From assembly GCF_030758975.1 (NCBI RefSeq), contig NZ_CP132359.1, positions 1,566,811 to 1,630,810 on the forward strand: a stretch of 64,000 bases of DNA, given 5' to 3'. Position 1 is the first letter of the stretch. Each line of letters begins with the position of its first letter. Made by a program: the position numbers and the translations under genes. This document shows, piece after piece, positions 28,213-36,979 of the stretch. Under the pieces are notes generated by a model that was given only the letters and a program-made list of their open reading frames with translations, ran no database searches and was not told the DNA's origin. The DNA is from Bosea beijingensis. GTDB taxonomy: Bacteria; Pseudomonadota; Alphaproteobacteria; Rhizobiales; Beijerinckiaceae.

Positions 28213-29505
28213 ATGAGCGCCGTCGCCGACAGCGCCGAAGTCCCGACCGGGACCAAGGCTTTCGCCGGTTTCGAATGGCTGCTCGCCGGGCGCTATCTGC
28301 GCACGCGCCGCCGCGAGGGCTTCGTCTCGGTCATCGCCGGCTTCTCCTTCCTCGGCATCCTGCTCGGCGTCGCGACGCTGATTATCGTGATGTCGGTGAT
28401 GAACGGCTTCCGCAAGGAACTGCTGGAGAAGATCGTCGGCGTGAACGGCCATATCTTCGCGACCCCGATCGACCGTCCGCTCGACGACTACGACAGCGTC
28501 GCGGCGAGGCTCGCCAAGATTCCCGGCATCAAGCTCGCCATTCCGCTGGTCGAGGGGCAGGCGCTCGCCTCCTCGCAGACCGGCAACAATGGCGTGCTGG
28601 TGCGCGGCGTTCGCGAGAGCGACATCAAGGCGATTCCCTTCATCGGCGGCAACATCAAGTCTGGGACGCTCGACGGTTTCGACGGCGGGACGCCCGGCGT
28701 CGCCATCGGCCGGCGCCTTGCCAATGCGCTGGGCATCCAGGTCAATGACATGATGACGCTGGTCTCGCCGCAGGGTGCCTCGACGCCCTTCGGCACGGCG
28801 CCGCGCATCAAGGCCTATCCGGTGAAGGCGATCTTCGAGATCGGCATGACCGAGTTCGACGGCACCTTCGTCTATATGCCGCTCGGCGAGGCGCAGGCCT
28901 ATTTCAACCGTGACGGCGACGTGAACGTCATCGAGATCTTCGTCGACAACCCCGACAGGACCCAGGCCGTTCGCGACGCGATCGAGGCCGATGCGCCGCG
29001 CCCGCTCGTACTCTCCGACTGGCGCCAGAGGAATCGCAGCTTCTTCAATGCCCTGGAAGTCGAACGGAACGTGATGTTCATCATCCTGACGCTGATCGTG
29101 CTGGTCGCGGCTTTGAATATCGTCTCCGGCCTGATCATGCTGGTGAAGGACAAGACCGCCGACATCGCGATCATGCGCACCATGGGCTGCACGCGCGGCA
29201 CGGTGCTGCGCGTCTTCCTGATCACGGGCGCGGCGATCGGCGTCGTCGGCACGCTGGCGGGGCTCGGGCTCGGCATCGTCTTCGCCAAGAACATCAAGTC
29301 GATCATGGCGGCGCTGAACTGGATCACCGGCGCCAATCTCTGGGACCCGACGGTGCGCTTCCTCAGCGACATTCCCTCGGTGATCGACTGGAGCGAGGTG
29401 ACCAGCGTTGTTCTGATGGCGCTGACCCTGTCGCTGCTGGCGACGCTCTACCCGGCCTGGAAGGCGGCACGCCTCGATCCGGTCGAAGCGCTGAGGATGG
29501 GCTGA
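28213..29505 (+). CDS. lolC: Lipoprotein-releasing ABC transporter permease
   Basis: Inner-membrane permease of the Lol system, which detaches outer-membrane lipoproteins and hands them to LolA. It has 430 residues: helix 1 at about 38-65, a large periplasmic domain (about 70-280) and three further helices (about 290-420) with the MacB/FtsX-type core. Only one permease gene is present, as in many alphaproteobacteria, where a single LolC/E-like protein (often named LolF) forms a homodimer. lolD follows after 4 bp. Confidence 0.94.
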   Translation: MSAVADSAEVPTGTKAFAGFEWLLAGRYLRTRRREGFVSVIAGFSFLGILLGVATLIIVMSVMNGFRKELLEKIVGVNGHIFATPIDRPLDDYDSVAARLAKIPGIKLAIPLVEGQALASSQTGNNGVLVRGVRESDIKAIPFIGGNIKSGTLDGFDGGTPGVAIGRRLANALGIQVNDMMTLVSPQGASTPFGTAPRIKAYPVKAIFEIGMTEFDGTFVYMPLGEAQAYFNRDGDVNVIEIFVDNPDRTQAVRDAIEADAPRPLVLSDWRQRNRSFFNALEVERNVMFIILTLIVLVAALNIVSGLIMLVKDKTADIAIMRTMGCTRGTVLRVFLITGAAIGVVGTLAGLGLGIVFAKNIKSIMAALNWITGANLWDPTVRFLSDIPSVIDWSEVTSVVLMALTLSLLATLYPAWKAARLDPVEALRMG

Positions 29506-29509
29506 GCAC

Positions 29510-30196
29510 ATGGCACAGGAGATGCCCGCGCTCTTCCTCTCCCAGGTCGAGCGCTATTATCCGCAGAGCGACGCGCCGCTCGAAGTGCTGCGCAAGGCCG
29601 ATTTCGCGCTCTGGCCCGGCGAGGTCGTCGCCCTGGTGGCGCCGAGCGGCACCGGCAAGTCGACGCTGCTGCACGTTGCTGGCCTCCTGGAGAAGCCCGA
29701 TGCCGGCGAGGTCTTCGTCGGCGGGCTCGCCACGACCAAGCTCGACGACAAGGGCCGCACGCGCCTGCGCCGTACCGAAATCGGCTTCGTCTACCAGTTT
29801 CACCACCTCCTGCCGGAGTTCACGGCACTGGAGAACGTGGTGCTGCCGCAGCGCATCCGCGGCCTCGCCCGCGGCCTTGCGGAGGAGCGGGCATCGGAAC
29901 TGCTGACCTTCCTCGGCCTCGGCGAGCGGCTCGACCATCTGCCCGGCGAATTGTCCGGCGGCGAGCAGCAGCGCGTCGCCATCGGCCGTGCTGTCGCCAA
30001 CGGCCCGCGCCTGCTGCTGGCCGACGAGCCGACCGGCAATCTCGACCCGCAGACCGCTCAGCATGTCTTCGGCACGCTGATGGCGCTGGCGCGCGCCTCG
30101 GGGCTGGCGGCGCTGATCGCGACGCACAACCTCGATCTCGCCCGCCAGATGGACCGGCAGGTCACGATCCGCGACGGGTTGGTCGTCAAGCTGTAG
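29510..30196 (+). CDS. lolD: Lipoprotein-releasing ABC transporter ATPase
   Basis: Cytoplasmic ATPase driving lipoprotein release. It has 228 residues, with Walker [10 protein letters not shown] at about 44-52, the Q-loop [16 protein letters not shown] characteristic of LolD, signature [14 protein letters not shown] and Walker [13 protein letters not shown] followed by H-loop THN. The gene starts 4 bp after lolC and is the last of the proS-lolC-lolD group; the space after it holds a repeat element. Confidence 0.96.
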   Translation: MAQEMPALFLSQVERYYPQSDAPLEVLRKADFALWPGEVVALVAPSGTGKSTLLHVAGLLEKPDAGEVFVGGLATTKLDDKGRTRLRRTEIGFVYQFHHLLPEFTALENVVLPQRIRGLARGLAEERASELLTFLGLGERLDHLPGELSGGEQQRVAIGRAVANGPRLLLADEPTGNLDPQTAQHVFGTLMALARASGLAALIATHNLDLARQMDRQVTIRDGLVVKL

Positions 30197-30237
30197 GCGG
30201 CCTGCGCCCGTCAGCTCATTCCTTGCCCGCACTACCT

Positions 30238-30370
30238 TTGTCATTCCGGGGCTTCGCGTAGCGAAGAACCCGGAACCCACGACCGGGTGAGCCCGTCACA
30301 AACCAAGCCTGAAAGTTTCACCCAGTCGTGGGTTCCGGGTTCGCGCCTGCGGCGCGCCCCGGAATGACAA
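30238..30370. repeat. 133-bp palindromic repeat, copy A
   Basis: An imperfect palindrome bounded by TTGTCATTCCGGGG and CCCCGGAATGACAA. Inner arms CCCGGAACCCACGACCGGGTGA and its near-complement at about 30319-30339 would form a long hairpin. A second copy of identical length is at 56115-56247 in the opposite orientation. It occupies most of the space between lolD and the convergent lipoprotein gene and could act as a bidirectional terminator. This family of CATTCCGGGG palindromes is abundant in Rhizobiales from what I know. Confidence 0.8.
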
Positions 30371-30391
30371 CGCATCCCACTTGAAGCCGCA

Positions 30392-31039
30392 CTACCGCCC
30401 GAGCTGCCGTGCATCCCTGAGCGGGAAGGCATAGCTCGGCTGCGCCCGCCACGCTCCCTCCTTCCAGGCGAACTCGATCTTGCCGTCTTCGCCGGAGGTC
30501 TTGAGCTGGATGCCGAAAGCTGAGAATGCGTCCTGCACCGGCTTGGCCTCCGCCCAGGGCGCGACATCCACGATGCGCTGGCCGAAGGTGAGGCGCGCCT
30601 TGCGCGGGTAGAGCGCGACCTCGTCCTCCTCGTCGCCGCGCGACGGATCGATCTCGGCCTTCACGATCCCGGTAATCTGGCGGCGCGCGAAACAGAGCAC
30701 CGGCGTTCGCGGCGCTTCCGGCAGGCCGTCGGGCTTGTAGAACGTGGCTCCTGCCGGCGTGAGGACGAAGCGGCGCGACGGACCGATTTCAGCCTGCACA
30801 TCCGCCGGGCTGTCCTCCTCGCTGAGCAATCCCTGCTCGACCAGTGTCCGCAGATTGCCCTGGAGCCAGGCGTTGTTGGCGTCGAAGGGCAGTTTGCGGA
30901 CGGCGACGCAGACCGGCTCCTTGTCGAAATAGGCCTGTATCAGCGGCAGGAAATCATCCTTCTGCGCCTCGGCCTCGCCACAGGCACCGAGCAGCAGCCC
31001 GACCAGCGTGATCGCTCCTGACAATCGAAGCCCGCTCAA
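30392..31039 (-). CDS. Hypothetical lipoprotein with TTG start
   Basis: A 215-residue protein with a lipoprotein signal SGLRLSGAITLVGLLLGAC (lipobox LGAC, Cys20), so probably membrane-anchored in the periplasm. No domain is recognised; the mature part has two further cysteines (EPVCVAV and PVLCFAR). The frame runs up to an ATG at 31087, but the TTG at 31039 is preferred: a perfect AGGAGG lies five bases before it, and the signal peptide then begins at once. It is divergent from the SOS peptide gene. Confidence 0.75.
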   Translation of the reverse strand: MSGLRLSGAITLVGLLLGACGEAEAQKDDFLPLIQAYFDKEPVCVAVRKLPFDANNAWLQGNLRTLVEQGLLSEEDSPADVQAEIGPSRRFVLTPAGATFYKPDGLPEAPRTPVLCFARRQITGIVKAEIDPSRGDEEDEVALYPRKARLTFGQRIVDVAPWAEAKPVQDAFSAFGIQLKTSGEDGKIEFAWKEGAWRAQPSYAFPLRDARQLGR

Positions 31040-31044
31040 GCCCG

Positions 31045-31050
31045 CCTCCT
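31045..31050 (-). promoter_or_regulatory. AGGAGG ribosome site fixing a TTG start
   Basis: A perfect Shine-Dalgarno AGGAGG on the minus strand, five bases before TTG 31039. It lies inside the longer open frame and shows that the ATG at 31087 is unlikely to be the start. Confidence 0.7.
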
Positions 31051-31201
31051 TGTCCCATGCAGATGGATCGCGTCGAAAAGACGCCATTCCGCGATGGCCG
31101 CCACGGGTGGCGAAAATGAGGAGCGACTGACCGCTGGAACGCGGCGGTAGGATTTCATTAACCGCCGCGCAGGGATCGCGTCGCCAGCTTCCGTATCGAC
31201 A

Positions 31202-31229
31202 TTGACGAGAACAAAAAGAGAACTAAACT
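31202..31229 (+). promoter_or_regulatory. Probable sigma-70 promoter of the SOS peptide
   Basis: A TTGACG -35 hexamer at 31202-31207 and a TAAACT -10-like hexamer at 31224-31229 are 16 bp apart. The first LexA operator fills the spacer, so bound repressor would block RNA polymerase. A dyad GCGGCGGT / ACCGCCGC lies upstream at 31141-31168. The -35 match is strong, the -10 match only four of six. Confidence 0.55.
31209..31223 (+). promoter_or_regulatory. LexA operator 1 (SOS box)
   Basis: GAAC-N7-GAAC, a perfect match to the direct-repeat operator known for alphaproteobacterial LexA (GTTC-N7-GTTC on the other strand). It lies between the -35 and -10 elements of the small gene at 31258. Confidence 0.85.
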
Positions 31230-31244
31230 GAACTTATCGAGAAC
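31230..31244 (+). promoter_or_regulatory. LexA operator 2 (SOS box)
   Basis: A second perfect GAAC-N7-GAAC. It starts exactly 21 bp after the first, two helical turns, so two LexA dimers could bind the same face of the DNA. It ends two bases before the AGGAGG ribosome site. Confidence 0.82.
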
Positions 31245-31257
31245 ACAGGAGGTTCCC

Positions 31258-31368
31258 ATGACTGCAGCGCGTAAATTCGCCGCCGGCCTTGCCGAGATCG
31301 CCTCGCTCGGCGTCTTCCTCGGCATGATCTGGCTCTGGGCCGCCATCCTCTGCGGCCCGCATGTCTGA
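31258..31368 (+). CDS. SOS-controlled single-pass membrane micropeptide, 36 residues
   Basis: A 36-codon frame, ATG 31258 to TGA 31366-31368, with a perfect AGGAGG at 31247-31252 five bases upstream. The peptide has a basic start (TAARKF), an amphipathic turn, and one strong hydrophobic helix (about 12-33, ASLGVFLGMIWLWAAILCG) with two Trp and one Cys. Third codon positions are nearly all G or C, as in expressed genes here. Two perfect LexA operators precede it, so expression after DNA damage is expected. Caulobacter SidA, a 29-residue SOS-induced inner-membrane division inhibitor, is a functional analogue in size and control; homology is not shown. dnaE starts 124 bp downstream. Confidence 0.75.
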   Translation: MTAARKFAAGLAEIASLGVFLGMIWLWAAILCGPHV

Positions 31369-31492
31369 GGGCGGCAGGAGCCATCCACAGATGGGGCCGC
31401 AAGGCCTCGACGCCGGCCCTGCCCAGGACGCATAAGAGTCTCATAACGGTCGGGGTCGACGAGTCGCCCGGTTGCGGCGGCAGGAGTGGGAC

Positions 31493-34400
31493 ATGAACAG
31501 CGAAGCTGGCGAGGCGCGCGTTCTCCAGGAGATCGGCTTCGTCCACCTGCATGTCCATTCGAGCTATTCATTGCTCGAAGGCGCGATGACGATCGCGACG
31601 CTCGCCAAGATGGCCGCCGCCGACGGCCAGCCGGCCCTGGCGCTGACCGATACCGACAATCTCTTCGGCGGCCTCGAATTCTCCGAGAAGCTGGCCGGCT
31701 CGGGCCTGCAGCCGATCGTCGGCGTGCAGCTCTCGGTCGATTTCGCCGATGAGGGCGAGGGCAGCCGCAAGCCGACGCAACCGCAGCGCCTGCCGCATAT
31801 CGTCCTGCTCGCGATGGACGAGGCCGGCTACGGCAACCTGATGAAGCTCGTCAGCGAAGCGGCTTTGGCGACCGGCGGTTCCGGCCAGCCGGTGACCACG
31901 GTCGAGCGCCTCGCTGCCTACAATAGCGGCCTTATCGCGCTGACCGGCGGGCAGGGCGGACCGATCGACACCGCCCTGCGCCTCGGTCAGCTCCCGCAGG
32001 CTGCCTCGCGTTTGGCGACACTCGCCGGCATCTACGGCGACCGGCTCTATGTCGAGATCCAGCGCCATGGCGGAGACGGCGAGGCGGCCCGCGAGGCCCA
32101 TCTCCTGCGCCTCGCCTATGATTCCGATCTGCCGATCGTCGCGACCAACGAGCCCTTCTTCGCCAAGCCCGCCGATTTCGACGCGCATGACGCGCTGCTC
32201 GCTGTAGCCGAAGGTCGGCTCGTCTCGGATGGCACGCGCCGCCGCGTCTCGCCGGAGCATTATTTCGCCTCGCGCGCCGAGATGAAGAAGCGCTTCGCCG
32301 ACCTGCCGGAGGCGCTCGCGAACACGGTCGAGATCGCGATGCGCTGCCACTGGCGCGTCACCACCCGCAAGCCGATCCTGCCGCGCTTCGGCGAGGAGGG
32401 GCGCGACGAGGCCGAGGAGCTTCAGGAGCAGGCGCGCGCCGGCCTTGCAGCGCGCCTCGACAAGCACGGCCCGGCCGAGGGCTTCACCGTCGAGGATTAC
32501 GAGAAGCGCCTCGAATTCGAGCTCTCGATCATCACCCGGATGAAGTTCCCGGGCTACTTCCTGATCGTCTCGGACTTCATCAAATGGGCCAAGAACCAGG
32601 ACATTCCGGTCGGGCCGGGGCGTGGCTCGGGAGCTGGCTCGCTCGTCGCCTATGCGCTGACCATCACCGACGTCGATCCGCTGCGCTTCGGCCTGCTCTT
32701 CGAGCGCTTCCTCAATCCCGACCGCGTCTCGATGCCGGACTTCGACATCGACTTCTGCCAGAACCGGCGTGAAGAGGTGATCGAGTATGTGAAGCATCAT
32801 TACGGGCAGGAACGCGTCGCCCAGATCATCACCTTCGGCACGCTGCTCGCCCGCGGCGTGCTGCGCGACGTCGGCCGCGTGCTTGAAATGCCCTATGGCC
32901 AGGTCGACAAGCTGACCAAGCTCGTGCCGCAGAATCCGGCCAAGCCCATCTCGTTGAAGGATGCGATCGAGGGCGAGCCCAAGCTGCAGCAGGCCGCCGA
33001 GGAGGAGCCGATCGTCGCGCGCCTGCTCGAAATTGGCCAGAAGCTGGAAGGGCTTCACCGCCATGCTTCGACTCACGCCGCAGGCGTGGTGATCGGCGAC
33101 AGGCCGCTCGAACAGCTCGTCGCGCTCTCGGTCGATCCGCGCACCGGCATGCGCGTCACCCAGTTCAACATGAAATGGGTCGAGCAGGCAGGCCTGGTGA
33201 AGTTCGACTTTCTCGGCCTGAAGACCCTGACCACGCTGACGACCGCAGTGAAGCTGATCGCCCAGCGCGATATCCAGATCGATCTCGCGCAACTGCCCTT
33301 CGACGATCCCACCACCTACGCCATGCTGGCCCGCGGCGAGACGGTCGGCGTGTTCCAGGTGGAATCGGTCGGCATGCGCAAGGCGTTGGTCGAGATGAAG
33401 GCCGACCGGATCGAGGACCTGATCGCGCTGGTCGCGCTCTACCGGCCGGGCCCGATGGACAACATCCCGACCTATTGCCGCCGCAAGCTCGGGCTGGAGG
33501 ATCCGACCTATCTCCATCCCGGCATGGAGCCCTACCTGCGCGAGACCCACGGCATCATCGTCTACCAGGAACAGGTGATGCAGGTGGCGCAGGCGCTTTC
33601 GGGCTATTCGCTCGGCGAGGCGGACTTGCTGCGCCGCGCCATGGGCAAGAAGATCAAGGCGGAGATGGACGCCCAGCGTGACCGCTTCGTGAAAGGCGCG
33701 ATCGAGGGCGGCATCAAGAAGGAGATCGCCTCCGAGATCTTCGACCTGCTGGCGAAGTTCGCCGATTACGGCTTCAACAAGAGCCACGCGGCGGCCTATG
33801 CCATCGTCGCCTTCCAGACTGCCTATCTCAAGGCGAACTACCCGGTCGAGTTCCTGGCGGCGTCGATGACGCTCGACATGGGCAATACCGACAAGCTCTC
33901 GGAATTCCGCCGCGACGCCGAGCGCCTCGGCATCAAGGTCGAGCGTCCGGCGATCAACCAGTCCGGCGTCGAGTTCGATGTGGCCGACGGCAAGATCTTC
34001 TACGCGCTCGGCGCCATCAAGGGCGTCGGCACGGCGGCGGTGGAATCGCTTGTGGCGGCGAGGCAGGCTGCCGGCCCGTTCCGCGATCTCGCCGATCTCG
34101 CGCGTCGGATCGACACCAGACTGGTCAACCGCCGCACGCTGGAAGCGCTGATCGCCGCCGGCGCGCTCGACGAGCTGGAGGCGGACCGCGCCCGCGCCGT
34201 CGCGGCGCTCGACGGCATGCTGGCGCTCTCGAATCGCACGCGCGACGAGGCGGCGGCGGGCCAGTTCGACCTGCTCGGCGGCGGCGTGGTGCAGGAGGCC
34301 TTTCGCATCCCGCAGGTCGAGCCCTGGGCGCCGGCCGAGAAGCTCAAGCGCGAGCATGAGGCGGTCGGGTTCTTCCTCTCCGGACATCCGCTCGACGATT

Positions 34401-34966
34401 ACGAGCATGTGCTGAAGCGCCTGCGCGTGCAGCGCTATGCCGATTTCGCCCAGACCGTGCGCGCCAACGGCACCGGCGTCGGCAAGGTCGCGGTCTCCGT
34501 CATCGACAAGTCGGAGCGGCGCACCAAGTCCGGCTCCAAGATGGGCATCGTCAATCTGTCCGATCCGAGCGGCCAGTTCGAGGCCGTGCTGTTCTCGGAA
34601 GGGCTGATGAAGCTGCGCGACCTGCTGGAGCCGGGCAGGGCGCTGGTGCTGCGCCTCTCCGCCGTGCTCGACGGCGAAGAGGTGCGTCCGCGCATCGAGG
34701 ACGCCGAAGAGCTCGACGGCCTTGCCGCGCGCCAGAAGCAGGATCTCGTCGTCTATCTGCGCGACGACAAGGCGGTGGCTTCGGTCGCCGAGCGCATCCG
34801 CCCACGCGAGGCGACGCGCGCCGAGGGCAAGGTCTCGATCATCATGATCATCGACGACGGCGCGCAGGAGGTCGAGATCGAGTTGCCCGGCAAGTTTCCG
34901 GTCAACCAGCAGATCGCCAATGCCGTGCGCGCGGCGCCCGGCGTGGTCGATGTCAGGCTGCAATAG
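31493..34966 (+). CDS. dnaE: DNA polymerase III subunit alpha
   Basis: Replicative polymerase subunit. It has 1157 residues, with an N-terminal PHP domain (FVHLHVHSSYSLLEG, about 16-30, then ALTDTDNL), palm domain with the catalytic PDFDIDF motif (about residues 414-420), fingers, beta-clamp-binding region and C-terminal OB fold. Length and the intact PHP HxH motif point to the main DnaE1 rather than the imuB-linked DnaE2. The ATG at 31493 is chosen for the AGGAG seven bases upstream; a TTG at 31472 is less likely. It lies 124 bp after the SOS peptide with no clear terminator between, so read-through is possible. Confidence 0.95.
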   Translation: MNSEAGEARVLQEIGFVHLHVHSSYSLLEGAMTIATLAKMAAADGQPALALTDTDNLFGGLEFSEKLAGSGLQPIVGVQLSVDFADEGEGSRKPTQPQRLPHIVLLAMDEAGYGNLMKLVSEAALATGGSGQPVTTVERLAAYNSGLIALTGGQGGPIDTALRLGQLPQAASRLATLAGIYGDRLYVEIQRHGGDGEAAREAHLLRLAYDSDLPIVATNEPFFAKPADFDAHDALLAVAEGRLVSDGTRRRVSPEHYFASRAEMKKRFADLPEALANTVEIAMRCHWRVTTRKPILPRFGEEGRDEAEELQEQARAGLAARLDKHGPAEGFTVEDYEKRLEFELSIITRMKFPGYFLIVSDFIKWAKNQDIPVGPGRGSGAGSLVAYALTITDVDPLRFGLLFERFLNPDRVSMPDFDIDFCQNRREEVIEYVKHHYGQERVAQIITFGTLLARGVLRDVGRVLEMPYGQVDKLTKLVPQNPAKPISLKDAIEGEPKLQQAAEEEPIVARLLEIGQKLEGLHRHASTHAAGVVIGDRPLEQLVALSVDPRTGMRVTQFNMKWVEQAGLVKFDFLGLKTLTTLTTAVKLIAQRDIQIDLAQLPFDDPTTYAMLARGETVGVFQVESVGMRKALVEMKADRIEDLIALVALYRPGPMDNIPTYCRRKLGLEDPTYLHPGMEPYLRETHGIIVYQEQVMQVAQALSGYSLGEADLLRRAMGKKIKAEMDAQRDRFVKGAIEGGIKKEIASEIFDLLAKFADYGFNKSHAAAYAIVAFQTAYLKANYPVEFLAASMTLDMGNTDKLSEFRRDAERLGIKVERPAINQSGVEFDVADGKIFYALGAIKGVGTAAVESLVAARQAAGPFRDLADLARRIDTRLVNRRTLEALIAAGALDELEADRARAVAALDGMLALSNRTRDEAAAGQFDLLGGGVVQEAFRIPQVEPWAPAEKLKREHEAVGFFLSGHPLDDYEHVLKRLRVQRYADFAQTVRANGTGVGKVAVSVIDKSERRTKSGSKMGIVNLSDPSGQFEAVLFSEGLMKLRDLLEPGRALVLRLSAVLDGEEVRPRIEDAEELDGLAARQKQDLVVYLRDDKAVASVAERIRPREATRAEGKVSIIMIIDDGAQEVEIELPGKFPVNQQIANAVRAAPGVVDVRLQ

Positions 34967-34976
34967 GAACATGTCG

Positions 34977-35603
34977 ATGGCCGACGACCGGACCGTGTTG
35001 CTCGTCGTCGACGTTCAGAACGACTTCTGTCCCGGCGGCAGCCTCGCCGTACCGGGCGGCGACGGGGTCGTGCCCATCGTCAATGCGCTCGGGCGCCATT
35101 TCCGCCATGTCGTGCTGACGCAGGACTGGCATCCGGCCGGCCACGCCTCGTTTGCTTCGAGCCATCCCGGTAGGGCGCCCTTCGAGACGATCGAGCTGGC
35201 CTATGGCCCGCAGGTGCTTTGGCCGGACCATTGTGTGCAGGGTACGGCCGGGGCCGCCTTCCATGCCGGGCTGGACCTGCCTCATGCCGAAGCGATCATC
35301 CGCAAGGGCTATCGCGGCGCCATCGACAGCTATTCCGGCTTCGTCGAGGCCGATCGCCGGACGCGGACGGGCCTGGAGGGCTATCTGCGCGAGCGTGGCA
35401 TCACGAAGGTCGTCATCGCCGGCCTCGCCACCGATTTCTGCGTAAACTGGACGGCGCAGGATGCCGCTCGCGCCGGTTTCGAGACCGTCGTCGTCGAGGA
35501 CGCATGCCGGGCGATCGATCTCGACGGCTCGCTCTATCGGGCCTGGGCCGAGATGGCGGCGGCAGGAATCAGGCGCGTCAGCGCAGCGAACCTGGCAGTC
35601 TGA
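34977..35603 (+). CDS. pncA: Nicotinamidase
   Basis: Hydrolyses nicotinamide to nicotinic acid for NAD salvage. It has 208 residues of the isochorismatase-like fold with the full triad: Asp12 (VVDVQNDF), Lys110 (IRKGY) and Cys155 (ATDFCVNWTA). Metal ligands Asp50, His52 and His56 occur in TQDWHPAGHASF. An ATG six bases earlier (34971) is also possible, but AGGA lies eight bases before 34977. It starts 10 bp after dnaE and probably shares its transcript. A pyrazinamidase activity usually accompanies this enzyme. Confidence 0.95.
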   Translation: MADDRTVLLVVDVQNDFCPGGSLAVPGGDGVVPIVNALGRHFRHVVLTQDWHPAGHASFASSHPGRAPFETIELAYGPQVLWPDHCVQGTAGAAFHAGLDLPHAEAIIRKGYRGAIDSYSGFVEADRRTRTGLEGYLRERGITKVVIAGLATDFCVNWTAQDAARAGFETVVVEDACRAIDLDGSLYRAWAEMAAAGIRRVSAANLAV

Positions 35604-35618
35604 AGCAGAAGCTCTGCC

Positions 35619-36773
35619 TCAAGCGGCTGGCTTGAGCTGTGCCTGGACGCGGTCGCGCCCGAGCCGCTTGGCGCGATAGAGCGCTTCGTCGGCCTCGACC
35701 AGCAGGTCGTCCAGTTCGCGCCCGCCGAGTTCGACCTCGGCCACGCCGATGCTGAGCGTCGGCTGCAAACCGATCTCGGCGAGATCGGAGACCTTGTCGC
35801 GGAAGGTGCCGCGGAGGCGCTCGGCCACCCGCACCGCTTCCCGGGCGCCGACATCGGGCAGGATAATCGCGAACTCGTCGCCGCCTTGCCGGGCCAGGAT
35901 ATCGGTGCTGCGCAGTTGTTCCTGCACGGAGCTGGCGAAAAGGCGCAGGATCCGGTCGCCGGCCGCATGGCCGAGCGTGTCGTTGAGCTTCTTGAAGTGG
36001 TCGATATCGACGAGCAGGAGCGCGGCGCGCTGCGCCCCGCGCGCCTGCCGCGCCAGCCATTGCTCCAGACCGGAGCGATTCATCGCACCGGTCAGCGGAT
36101 CGCGTCGGGCCAGCGTCGCCAGAATCCGGTTGCTGCGCTCGGCCGCGAGCAGCAGCAGCGCCTGGCCTCTCAGGATGACGAAGGCCACGCCGGTCGCGGC
36201 GAGCCAGCCGGTCGCGCCCGAATCGACCGGGAACAGGGTCGTGCCGACCTGGTCCAGCGCGGCCAGCGTGATGCGGCCGGCATAGATCACCACCGTCGGC
36301 GAGAACAGGGCGGCGAGCAGCCAGGCCGAGCGCAGCTTCTCCTGGCGGCCGAGCCGGACGGCTTCGCGCACGATGGCGGCATCGCAGAGCGCCATGACCG
36401 TCGCCACCACCATGACGCGCGTCGAGTAGCCCTCCGCCCCGGGCGACAGTGCAAGCAGGGTCCAGATGCCCAGCAGCACCACGCCGAATCCGAACCAGTT
36501 GAGCTCGCGGCCGGCGAAATTGCGGATGCCGAAGAGCAGCAGCAGGCAACCCGCCAGCATGATGGTGTTGGCGAACTCGATCGAGACGATGTCGGGAATG
36601 GCGCCGCGGAAGCTCGCGCCGAGCAGGCCCGCCCCGATGCACAGGCTGCTGACGCCCCACCAGACCGGGCTGCGGGTGAAGCGCCCGGTGGCGAAGGTCA
36701 TCAACTGCATCGCGCCGATGATGAAGCAGGTCAGCGCACCCGTGACGAAGATCGTTCTCAGGTCGAGAATCAC
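35619..36773 (-). CDS. Membrane-bound diguanylate cyclase (GGDEF)
   Basis: Makes cyclic di-GMP from two GTP. It has 384 residues, with about six to seven N-terminal membrane helices (about 5-210) as a sensory module and a C-terminal GGDEF domain. The active-site motif GGDEF is intact at about 297-301 and DPLTGAMNRSGLEQWL marks the domain start. An RxxD inhibitory site is not obvious before the motif. No EAL domain is fused. It starts with GTG at 36773 and is convergent with pncA. The signal sensed is unknown. Confidence 0.92.
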   Translation of the reverse strand: MILDLRTIFVTGALTCFIIGAMQLMTFATGRFTRSPVWWGVSSLCIGAGLLGASFRGAIPDIVSIEFANTIMLAGCLLLLFGIRNFAGRELNWFGFGVVLLGIWTLLALSPGAEGYSTRVMVVATVMALCDAAIVREAVRLGRQEKLRSAWLLAALFSPTVVIYAGRITLAALDQVGTTLFPVDSGATGWLAATGVAFVILRGQALLLLAAERSNRILATLARRDPLTGAMNRSGLEQWLARQARGAQRAALLLVDIDHFKKLNDTLGHAAGDRILRLFASSVQEQLRSTDILARQGGDEFAIILPDVGAREAVRVAERLRGTFRDKVSDLAEIGLQPTLSIGVAEVELGGRELDDLLVEADEALYRAKRLGRDRVQAQLKPAA

Positions 36774-36979
36774 GCCGATACCGAGCCCTTGCGGTGGCTT
36801 CGGCGGGTAAGCCTCTCTACGGCTGCGTCAGCCTGCCTCCAATGCGATGCCCACCCGTGAGGCTGGGCATGCTCCGGCATTCCGGGTTGTCCGGCCCGGC
36901 CGCACACGCTAGGCAGGTGAGGGTGGGGGGAAGCGCATCTTGGCATGCTTGAGAACATGATAGCCTGAGGATATTCCCC

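Noticed and set aside
28150-29511. Antisense 453-codon frame over lolC
   Set aside because: Shadow of lolC with His/Asp/Arg-biased composition.
31568-34972. 1134-codon open frame antisense to dnaE
   Set aside because: A typical high-GC antisense shadow: compositionally biased, no ribosome site, and dnaE on the other strand is unmistakable.
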